Below, one piece after another: positions 30,027-35,857 of a DNA stretch of 35,857 nucleotides. The notes beneath the pieces are model-generated. The model saw nothing but the letters and a program-made list of their open reading frames with translations, ran no database searches and was not told the DNA's origin. Where the stretch lies: positions 1 through 35,857 of IMG/VR virus record IMGVR_UViG_3300026519_000033, one strand, 5' to 3'. The DNA is from a virus. Every line of letters starts with the position of its first letter. The stretch's first letter is position 1. Made by a program: the position numbers and the translations under genes.

Positions 30027-30469
30027 TACTCCATTGGTTTATAGTAATCTGCGTGTATATCGTCTATATCATCGCTTAATGGTTGTTTCTTAATCACTGT
30101 GCTATATTTATCATGTATTCCTAATAACTGTGTTGATGTGGTTTGTAAGTTCTTAATCACATTTTGCATTTCGCTTAATGTTTCAGAATTTGGAGTAACA
30201 GATAATATCTCTGAATACATACCAACTATCTTTTCTTGCTTATCAATACATTCTATTAGAATATCCCTTACTAATCCAACATCATCATTTAACAAATCAT
30301 TCAATTTGGCATCGGCTGTTAATTTGTACTTATCCGATAGTTTACGAAATGTATCAATGTCAATTTCTAAATCCGTTGATTTATCCTCAATGATACTTTC
30401 GCTATCTATATTCATAGTATCAAGTAAATCGCTATATTCACTTATAAAGGCGTTCTTTCCTAAATTCAT
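30026..30469 (-). CDS. gp16: Terminase small subunit gp16-like
   Basis: A 147-residue helical acidic protein (T4 gp16: 164). The central region DDVGLVRDILIECIDKQEKI, then VTPNSETLSEMQNVIKNLQT and LLGIHDKYSTVIKK, matches the T4 order [40 protein letters not shown], then ILKLHKDMKDI. gp16 rings regulate gp17 packaging and recognise the DNA. The gene follows UvsY by three bases, so packaging is linked to recombination genes here, whereas gp17 is 6 kb away in another operon. SD AAAGGATTAAA. Confidence 0.68.
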   Translation of the reverse strand: MNLGKNAFISEYSDLLDTMNIDSESIIEDKSTDLEIDIDTFRKLSDKYKLTADAKLNDLLNDDVGLVRDILIECIDKQEKIVGMYSEILSVTPNSETLSEMQNVIKNLQTTSTQLLGIHDKYSTVIKKQPLSDDIDDIHADYYKPME

Positions 30470-30472
30470 GAT

Positions 30473-30886
30473 TTAATCCTTTATTATACCCATTTTTGCT
30501 TTTATAATATTACTATGATAGAATGATATAGACTTAAGCTCGGATACTATCCCGTCTAGTGTCTTACATTCTATGTCTAATGTGTCTATCTCTTTTCTTA
30601 ATTTCCTAATATCCTTGTGAGTATGTACCATTGTTTTTAATTCAGAAGCTCCTAAGTCCATTACCGCTAAATCATTTGTTCCCAATTTGTACCCTCTAGT
30701 TAGTTTATGTGTAAGTTCATCTAAACTATCGTGTAATTCAACTGAACGCGATAGTCTTAATCTAATCTCTTTTTGAAACATAGATACAATTAGAGGTATT
30801 TGTAAGGCTTTCCCGATAGATAACCTAGCAGTTAGATTAGTCAAATGTTCAACTGCCATGTTCTCTAATTCTGTTATTTGTACCAT
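30473..30886 (-). CDS. uvsY: Recombination mediator UvsY
   Basis: A 137-residue protein, the same length as T4 UvsY. The C-terminal half is a good match: GASELKTMVHTHKDIRKLRK and VSELKSISFYHSNIIKAK against T4 EKSEMKTVLSADKDVLKVDT and LDAIKSRGFAIKHIQDMR. UvsY loads UvsX onto gp32-covered DNA. It is in the same operon as UvsX, the RuvC-like resolvase and the phosphoesterase, and overlaps the phosphoesterase stop in TAATG. SD GAGAGGGTGA. Confidence 0.7.
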   Translation of the reverse strand: MVQITELENMAVEHLTNLTARLSIGKALQIPLIVSMFQKEIRLRLSRSVELHDSLDELTHKLTRGYKLGTNDLAVMDLGASELKTMVHTHKDIRKLRKEIDTLDIECKTLDGIVSELKSISFYHSNIIKAKMGIIKD

Positions 30887-32604
30887 TACTTTATCACCCT
30901 CTCGATAGTATACACATTACCTTTATGTTCCATTGTTACTATTCCATTACTATTCTTGCATTTCTTAATTAGCTTCATAGCAAACCTTTCACTAATACCA
31001 GTTATGTTTTTGGCTATTTTTCTGTAACCTGTACTAACAATCATCTCTTTAGGAAAGTTGATTTTTTCTACCACGTATGCCATCTTTTTTGGTTTATCGT
31101 TGTCTTTACTTTCTTTAACGACAGGTATATCATTTATATATTCTGTTTTTTCTATGTATGTTATTAGTGTTGATTTAGAGTTAGTATTACCAACTACCCT
31201 AAAGTTCTTAGTATCGTAATTGTATGTAATGAGTTGTGGTTTACCGTTCTTGTGTAATAGACAGTCTGTATGGCTCCATGTGCTAAATCCCTTTGTGTAG
31301 TTACGGTTTAGGTTACTTTGAGTTCCTACAATTACATGCCCATCAATTAATTTAGCGGAATGTGTATGTGCAGATACTAGCTTGCTAGTGCTATGTTTAG
31401 ATATAGCAGTCATCGACCTAGACCCGTTCATTCCAGCATGACCGTGAGAGCTAATTAGATAATCCTCAATGAAATAACTATCATCTGCTCCCAATACTTT
31501 AACACCATTAATATCACGTATTAACAAACCAAAGGCATCAGGTATTTTTATATCGCATTTTGCACTATCTGTATCTAACTCCGACTGTATGCTGTCTATT
31601 TCTTCCAATAACATCAGTTGCATATACAATATTTCTTTAGCGTTCCTTGTGTCACTTATACCCTTTGATAAGCATTTCTCTAAGTACTGTCCTAAATGGT
31701 TATGATGATTACTATCTACTACTATAACCTCATCTGTCATTGTAGCAACATTCTTAATAAATGTAATACTCTGCTTAACTTCGTCCATCATTGTTAAGCC
31801 ACTATTGCCTATTAAATATCCCTCAATAGCATTTCCTGTACTATGGTGTGATTTAACTCTAAAGTCCATTATATCATGTAATACAATTTTTTCAGGCTTA
31901 GTAGTCTTTACTAAAGAATTTTCAGATAAGTATGCGTTATATAACACGCCATCATCATTAAATGGAACATGAACATCACCACACACCATCGCACTAGCCC
32001 TCACCGATACAGGAGGCTTATTACCGTTATACATAGTACCAATGTCAATGAATACACCGTTATTATCTATCTGTACCTGTCTTGTATGTGTTTCTTTGGT
32101 TAGTGTACTACATTCAATTATAACCCCGCCTATAGAGTGATAAAACTTAGCTTTACTACCAGCCTTACTATTACCATAATTTGGGATAGTAATACTGCCA
32201 CTAGTGAAGTTAAATCTATTAATTGCGTCTTTTGACACTTTAACCAATGACTCCATGTGCATTTTAGGACTAGCAAATATAGCAGAAATCCCTTTAGATA
32301 TTTGTGCTAGTGATGTTAATGGAGTTATAGCAGTTGGAAGTATCTTAATTGATGGGTATAATGCTATCTCGTCATTGATAATAATATCATCGTTAATTAG
32401 ATACGGTTTTATCAAGTTACTGTATACTATATCCTCCTCGGATAACATATCTGGATTATATCTAACAGGTAATACAATTAGTGTAGCATCATTAACTTTA
32501 CACCAGTGTTTAACTGTTTCTAATGCCTGTTTATCAACGTTAGTGTTATTTTGAGCGGACGTAATAAAGTACCTTTCTATTTTATGTGTTGGTGGTTTAC
32601 TCAT
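30886..32604 (-). CDS. Large metallophosphoesterase of the recombination operon
   Basis: A 572-residue protein from the ATG at 32604 (SD AAAAGGAAA). Calcineurin-like metal motifs appear in order: GDVHVPF (209), HDIMDFR (243), SNHHNHL (298), SSHGHAG (385) and AHTHS (412). The first 200 residues, starting RYFITSAQNNTNVDKQALET, form a separate domain with PTAITPLTSL and FYHSIGGVIIE segments, known in other large phages but without an assigned function. The last 60 residues may be a small helix-turn-helix. It lies between RuvC and UvsY. With no gp47 found, it could be the nuclease that works with gp46, but this is inference; a phosphatase or phosphodiesterase is possible. Confidence 0.65.
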   Translation of the reverse strand: MSKPPTHKIERYFITSAQNNTNVDKQALETVKHWCKVNDATLIVLPVRYNPDMLSEEDIVYSNLIKPYLINDDIIINDEIALYPSIKILPTAITPLTSLAQISKGISAIFASPKMHMESLVKVSKDAINRFNFTSGSITIPNYGNSKAGSKAKFYHSIGGVIIECSTLTKETHTRQVQIDNNGVFIDIGTMYNGNKPPVSVRASAMVCGDVHVPFNDDGVLYNAYLSENSLVKTTKPEKIVLHDIMDFRVKSHHSTGNAIEGYLIGNSGLTMMDEVKQSITFIKNVATMTDEVIVVDSNHHNHLGQYLEKCLSKGISDTRNAKEILYMQLMLLEEIDSIQSELDTDSAKCDIKIPDAFGLLIRDINGVKVLGADDSYFIEDYLISSHGHAGMNGSRSMTAISKHSTSKLVSAHTHSAKLIDGHVIVGTQSNLNRNYTKGFSTWSHTDCLLHKNGKPQLITYNYDTKNFRVVGNTNSKSTLITYIEKTEYINDIPVVKESKDNDKPKKMAYVVEKINFPKEMIVSTGYRKIAKNITGISERFAMKLIKKCKNSNGIVTMEHKGNVYTIERVIK

Positions 32605-32671
32605 TATTATTTTTCCTTTTCTTTTTTCTTTCATATTTTTCTTTCATAGGTTTATCATATTTAACCATGGT

Positions 32672-33355
32672 TCACGTTGGTATCAATGCTAGGTAAAAAG
32701 CATCTACCATATCATCAAATTTATCAAGGTTTTTTATATCTTTGTTATGCGATAACATTATATCATAACTAACACTAAAGTTAGATTTCATTGCATATCT
32801 CATTGCATCTTTACTGTATTTATGCTTACCCTTTAGTACACCTGCGAATGACTTTAAGCTCATAGGGGTAGCCGTAGTTAATACAACGCCTTTTATATAT
32901 CTATCTAAATAACCACCTATAAATCCTAATACTTGTCCTAATGTAGCTGTCTGCCCCAATGAACCGTATGATATTCCCTCAAGTGTAACTTCGGTTATAT
33001 CATTTATGTAAGGTGATAATCTATCACTAATTCTATCCGTAATGTAGGATAATCTAGTTTCAACAGATAACTTTAAACTGTTCTTTTCATCTTTAGTGAA
33101 TTTAGTTAAAGGCTTAACCGTTACTAACTTATCTTTATCCATATCCCAACGTACAAGGTCGGGCATATACGGATTATCTCTATTCACTAGATACATAGTT
33201 CTAGTTTCATCTTTAATAGCCTTATTAGCCATTTGTATAATATTAGGGAATGTAGGAACATTGAATATAGACACCACTGTGTCATTTTCATCAATTACAC
33301 ACACGCCAGTACAGGATAAACTTTGGTCTATCCCTACTCTATACTTACTAGCCAT
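32672..33355 (-). CDS. RuvC-like Holliday junction resolvase
   Basis: A 227-residue RNase H-fold nuclease from the ATG at 33355, which overlaps the UvsX stop (ATGGCTAG). Catalytic acids are in VGIDQSLSCTGVCVID (Asp10), VTLEGISYG (Glu126) and KFDDMVDAFYLAL (Asp214/215, Asp218), with a lysine-rich KGKHKYSKD between. RuvC cuts Holliday junctions symmetrically. T4 uses the unrelated endonuclease VII (gp49) to resolve junctions before packaging; none is seen here, so this gene probably replaces it. Coupled to UvsX, it links strand invasion to resolution. A longer frame to 33394 lies within uvsX. Confidence 0.78.
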   Translation of the reverse strand: MASKYRVGIDQSLSCTGVCVIDENDTVVSIFNVPTFPNIIQMANKAIKDETRTMYLVNRDNPYMPDLVRWDMDKDKLVTVKPLTKFTKDEKNSLKLSVETRLSYITDRISDRLSPYINDITEVTLEGISYGSLGQTATLGQVLGFIGGYLDRYIKGVVLTTATPMSLKSFAGVLKGKHKYSKDAMRYAMKSNFSVSYDIMLSHNKDIKNLDKFDDMVDAFYLALIPT

Positions 33356-34409
33356 ATAGGAACTCTTTAGACACACATTCTTTAAACGTATCATCTGAAA
33401 TTAATGTTTCGAAAAATTTGTTATATGTTTCATCTTTAGGGTCTGTGTGAAGATGTTTCTTTTTAATCTTAAGTTCAGGATTAGACGCTAATTGATAAAC
33501 CGTGCTTGTACCCTCTTTTGTAGATAGAATTAAACCATACGATAAACCTAATGTTTCTAGTCCATAGTACTTGATAATTCCATACTTTCTATGTACCCCG
33601 AATTTAACCTTAGTACCCTCCCTAGTAAGTCTACCCTTAACAACGCCACATGTCATAATATTACCTATTGTGTCTTTGTTAGTGTCATCTGTTTTCCATG
33701 TGGCTTTAGAAGTTACTTCCAATACTACTGACGGCATATACAACACCCCACCACCACTAACAACAGTTGATGCTCCATACCCACCTATATTTGCGTATGT
33801 ATGATTTATTAGCACTATGGGGCAATTTGTTTCTGCCCCTATATCCACTAAATTACCAACTAATGCTTTCTTTTCCATAGAAATACTCATATCCTTGCTT
33901 GTATTGTTCTTTTCTATGTTAGTCAATGTTCTATTACTAACCCATTTACCTAAGCTATCATAAATGAATACGGCTTTACCTCCGTCTTGTATAATTGATT
34001 TTGCTATTTGATTTGAGGTATATGTTAATGACTTTGCTTTATCCTCATGTGTGATACTAGACTGTAGGAAATAAAGCATGTCGTCCATATCAACACCTAA
34101 ATTAGCCATTGATTTCTTTTGTACTGCGTTTTCGCTATCAAACCAAATAGGGGTGATTTCATCTTGTTGTGCATGTTTTGCGACACCTGTCGCTAATAGA
34201 GTTTTTCCACTGGATGGTTTTCCAGCAAACATTGTGATTAATGAATTTGGAACACCTCCGTCTACTCTTCCAGCTATAGCTATATCTACAATTATTGAAC
34301 CAGTGCTAATAAAATATTCTATATCTCGTGGTTGGGTACTATTAATACCAAACTTTGCTACGTCTCTAGCTACCTTTTTTATTAGTGAGCTTTGTTTCTT
34401 TACTGCCAT
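33348..34409 (-). CDS. uvsX: UvsX RecA-like recombinase
   Basis: A 353-residue recombinase (T4 UvsX: 391). Features are STGSIIVDIAIAG, Walker A FAGKPSSGKT (61-70), the Glu-containing WFDSENAV, Walker B VFIYDSLG, and a loop region IVLINHTYANIGGYG. UvsX forms filaments on ssDNA and starts recombination-dependent replication. First gene of the operon uvsX - ruvC-like - phosphoesterase - uvsY - gp16. Transcribed from P13, of the TAATAT subtype. SD AAAGGATTTAAA. Confidence 0.93.
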   Translation of the reverse strand: MAVKKQSSLIKKVARDVAKFGINSTQPRDIEYFISTGSIIVDIAIAGRVDGGVPNSLITMFAGKPSSGKTLLATGVAKHAQQDEITPIWFDSENAVQKKSMANLGVDMDDMLYFLQSSITHEDKAKSLTYTSNQIAKSIIQDGGKAVFIYDSLGKWVSNRTLTNIEKNNTSKDMSISMEKKALVGNLVDIGAETNCPIVLINHTYANIGGYGASTVVSGGGVLYMPSVVLEVTSKATWKTDDTNKDTIGNIMTCGVVKGRLTREGTKVKFGVHRKYGIIKYYGLETLGLSYGLILSTKEGTSTVYQLASNPELKIKKKHLHTDPKDETYNKFFETLISDDTFKECVSKEFLYG

Positions 34410-34432
34410 TTTAAATCCTTTATTTTTTAGGT

Positions 34433-34470
34433 TTTTGATATTAGCGTAAGTTAGCTTAGAGTTAGCTTAG
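34433..34470 (-). promoter_or_regulatory. Iteron promoter P13 (TAATAT subtype), uvsX operon
   Basis: TAAGCTAACTCTAAGCTAAC, then TTACGCTAATATCAAAAAC. Same -10 variant as P12. Confidence 0.65.
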
Positions 34471-34518
34471 TTATGAAAGAATTTTGAAAGAATTTTGAAA
34501 TTATAATTGGAATGGATT

Positions 34519-34617
34519 TTAATAAACTTTAGGGTGTTGTTCTATCTAGGAGTTGTTAATTTGATTAGAATTGATTTAATGGGTGGTTTTGTTTGATTAT
34601 GAGGGTGTCATGAAGTT
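34519..34617. repeat. Interspersed operon-boundary element, copy E (divergent)
   Basis: The most diverged copy: TTAATAAACTTTAGGGTGTT replaces the usual left part, but CTATCTAGGAGTTGTTAATT and GATTAGAATTGATTTAATGG are kept. Ends with GGTGTCATGAAGTTAACTAG, shared with copy C. Lies between a gene stop at 34654 and promoter P13. Confidence 0.8.
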
Positions 34618-34620
34618 AAC

Positions 34621-34656
34621 TAGTGAACGATAGGAACCAAATCCTATAATTCACTA
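34621..34656. terminator. Extended hairpin after the acidic paralogue
   Basis: TAGTGAA and ATAGGA pair with TCCTAT and TTCACTA, with a 2 x 2 internal loop and terminal loop ACCAAA. Includes the stop codon of the gene at 34654. Loop orientation like copy A. Confidence 0.55.
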
Positions 34657-35196
34657 ATCAGTTCTAAACAAATAGCTTCCGTTAATCAATTCAATTTCAA
34701 TACCATCATACAATGCCAAGGTTTTACCTGCTCCCTCAATATATACAAGGTCTTCCGCTATCTCTTGGTAATCACGGCTTGTAGCATTAGCTCTAATAAG
34801 CGATAATTTATCATAACCATACTCTTCCACCAATTCCCAAATATCATTTGGTACATATTCTTCTCCATCATCTCCTTCAATAGCATATTCACTCAAATCA
34901 ATGTTTTCTTCGATGATATTGATTAGTTCATTAGTAATTGCTTCGGATATTTCCATTCCATTACCATATAAATCATTAACCAACTCAAACATACTTTCTT
35001 CGGCTAATTCTACCGCTTCGTCATAATCTTTAGTTATCAAATACTCTCTTCCATTAATTGTAAGTACAGAGCCATTAATAGAAATACCTCTAATATTATC
35101 GTCAAGTATACCTAAATCATATACAATAGCATCAATTAGTTCAACATGAACCTGCTCTCTTTCCGCTACTTTTTTTATCATTTCGTATTTAGTCAT
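34654..35196 (-). CDS. Acidic protein, paralogue 1
   Basis: A 180-residue strongly acidic protein. After an N-terminal MTKYEMIKKVAEREQVHVEL it has LTINGREYLITKDYDEAVEL, a helix ELINIIEENIDLSEYAIEGD, and WELVEEYGYDKLSLIRANAT, ending with a strand ELINGSYLFRTD. The second half is shared with the next gene (35428) at high identity, so this is a recent tandem duplication. No catalytic motif; acidity and early-type promoter (P14, with three iterons) would fit a DNA-mimic or protein-binding role, but this is speculation. SD AAAAAGGATTACAC. Confidence 0.65.
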   Translation of the reverse strand: MTKYEMIKKVAEREQVHVELIDAIVYDLGILDDNIRGISINGSVLTINGREYLITKDYDEAVELAEESMFELVNDLYGNGMEISEAITNELINIIEENIDLSEYAIEGDDGEEYVPNDIWELVEEYGYDKLSLIRANATSRDYQEIAEDLVYIEGAGKTLALYDGIEIELINGSYLFRTD

Positions 35197-35218
35197 CGTG
35201 TAATCCTTTTTATTTCTT

Positions 35219-35269
35219 GATTATGTATAGTAACATAAGTTAGCTTAAAGTTAGCTTAAAGTTAGCTTA
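35219..35269 (-). promoter_or_regulatory. Iteron promoter P14 with three iterons
   Basis: Three TAAGCTAAC units at 11-bp spacing followed by TTATGTTACTATACATAATC. The only copy with a third repeat, which shows that the unit can expand. Confidence 0.7.
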
Positions 35270-35296
35270 TATTTGAAATTAGTCTTAGAATGGATT

Positions 35297-35395
35297 TTAA
35301 GCCATTTCATTGTATTACTCTAGCTAGGAGTTGTTATTTCGATTAGAATTGATTTAATGGTGTGTTTTGTTTTATTGTGATGGGTGGTATGAAGT
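35297..35395. repeat. Interspersed operon-boundary element, copy F
   Basis: Nearly identical to copy D: same TTAAGCCATTTCATTGTATT, CTAGCTAGGAGTTGTTATTT and GTGTGTTTTGTTTTATTG, with the few differences near GGTGGTATGAAGTTAA. Lies between the two acidic paralogues. Confidence 0.88.
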
Positions 35396-35402
35396 TAATG
35401 AA

Positions 35403-35422
35403 GATAGGATTTAGTTCCTATC
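35403..35422. terminator. GATAGGA hairpin after acidic paralogue 2
   Basis: GATAGGA / TCCTATC with loop TTTAGT, identical to the hairpin of copy D and inverted relative to A and E. Confidence 0.5.
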
Positions 35423-35427
35423 ATTCG

Positions 35428-35857
35428 TTAATTTGTACGAAACAGCCAATTTCCGTTATACAATTCAATCTCATTATGGTCATATATTGCTAAGGCTATG
35501 CCTACTCCATCAAGACGCACAAGGTATTCTGCTACCTCTTCGTAATCACCTCTTGTAGCATTAGTTCTAATCAGTTCTAATTTATCATAACCATACTCTT
35601 CCACCAATTCCCAAATATTACTTGGTATATATTCTTCTCCATCATCTCCTTCAATAGCATATTCACGAAAATCAATGTTTTCTTCGATGATATTGATTAG
35701 TTCATTAGTGACAAATTCTGAGAATTCTATTCCAGTGCCATAAAAATCCCTAACCAACTCAAACATACTTTCTTCGGCTAATTCTACCGCTTCGTCATAA
35801 TCTTTAGTTATCAAATACTCTCTTCCATTAATTGTAAGTACAGAGCCATTAATAGAA
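35428..35857 (-). CDS. Acidic protein, paralogue 2 (5' end outside window)
   Basis: The frame is open to the right edge of the window. The visible 143 codons match paralogue 1 closely: SINGSVLTINGREYLITKDY, DEAVELAEESMFELV, ELINIIEENIDFREYAIEGD and WELVEEYGYDKLELIR, ending NGNWLFRTN. Differences cluster around the FYGTGIEFSEFVTNE segment and the C-terminal part (LVRLDGVGIALAIYDHNEIE), so the copies have begun to diverge. The first Met at 35814 is internal, not the start. Function unknown, as for paralogue 1. Confidence 0.65.
   Translation of the reverse strand, partial: SINGSVLTINGREYLITKDYDEAVELAEESMFELVRDFYGTGIEFSEFVTNELINIIEENIDFREYAIEGDDGEEYIPSNIWELVEEYGYDKLELIRTNATRGDYEEVAEYLVRLDGVGIALAIYDHNEIELYNGNWLFRTN

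Noticed and set aside
30099-30476. 125-residue plus-strand ORF
   Set aside because: Antisense to the gp16-like gene; no SD and no family features.
3832-35269. CRISPR-like array from the repeated TAAGCTAAC motif
   Set aside because: The repeats are 9-11 bp, only two or three per site and always upstream of genes; there are no spacers or cas genes.
2450-35395. Six-copy element as ordinary intrinsic terminators
   Set aside because: The conserved part is far longer than a terminator, the hairpin is missing or different in two copies, and there is no U-run on the minus strand after the hairpins.
1-35857. Prophage or temperate phage
   Set aside because: No integrase, repressor, attachment site or host gene is visible; the gene set is that of lytic T4-like phages.

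Overview
The window is a stretch of an AT-rich genome of a T4-like tailed phage (contractile-tailed myovirus). The core is recognisable from protein sequence: family B DNA polymerase gp43, sliding clamp gp45, ssDNA-binding protein gp32, helicase gp41 and a probable gp59 loader, UvsX, UvsY, UvsW, gp46, dNMP kinase gp1, a gp55-like late sigma factor, terminase gp16/gp17, major capsid protein gp23, tube gp19, neck gp13/gp14, gp15, gp4, and baseplate gp48, gp27 and gp26. There is no integrase or repressor, so a lytic lifestyle is likely. Two lipoproteins and an outer-membrane barrel point to a Gram-negative host. The base composition would fit Campylobacterota, but that is only a guess.

Layout. 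Positions 1-2453 (+): small proteins, gp48 and gp27. Positions 2578-3871 (-): a phage-encoded outer-membrane barrel preceded by a decaying tandem array of micro-ORFs. Positions 3883-14282 (-): replication region (gp45, gp32, an RSH-like protein, gp43, gp41, a cysteine-protease-like lipoprotein, UvsW, a possible gp62). Positions 14289-14961 (+): gp14. Positions 15078-17503 (-): gp15, gp13, a tube-fold protein, gp4. Positions 17712-17882 (+): small basic protein. Positions 17888-24749 (-): gp26, gp1, gp55-like, gp46, gp17, gp59. Positions 24911-30010 (-): lysis cassette, tail fibre, two small internal-head-type proteins, gp23, gp19. Positions 30026-34470 (-): gp16, UvsY, a metallophosphoesterase, a RuvC-like resolvase, UvsX. 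Positions 34654-35857 (-): two acidic paralogues, the second cut by the window end.

Three kinds of regulatory sequence organise the genes. (1) Fourteen minus-strand promoters share a tandem TAAGCTAAC iteron followed by a -10-like TATACAT (TAATAT in two); they precede replication and recombination operons and are probably early or middle promoters. (2) A TTAAATA motif lies upstream of structural, packaging and lysis genes on both strands; it resembles the T4 late promoter TATAAATA and would suit the gp55-like factor working with the gp45 clamp. (3) Six copies of an unexplained noncoding element of about 80-100 bp sit at operon boundaries. Four of them carry a GATAGGA/TCCTATC hairpin whose loop is inverted between copies. 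This element family is the strongest candidate for something undescribed.

Other points of interest are the gp55-like protein with a nuclease-like C-terminal extension, the micro-ORF array beside the outer-membrane protein, an RSH-like protein lacking its HD motif, a LapG-like lipoprotein, a gp32 leader that looks like an autoregulatory operator, and a recombination operon with RuvC and a large phosphoesterase but no recognisable gp47. All names are from reading motifs and remembered T4 sequences; no search was run.
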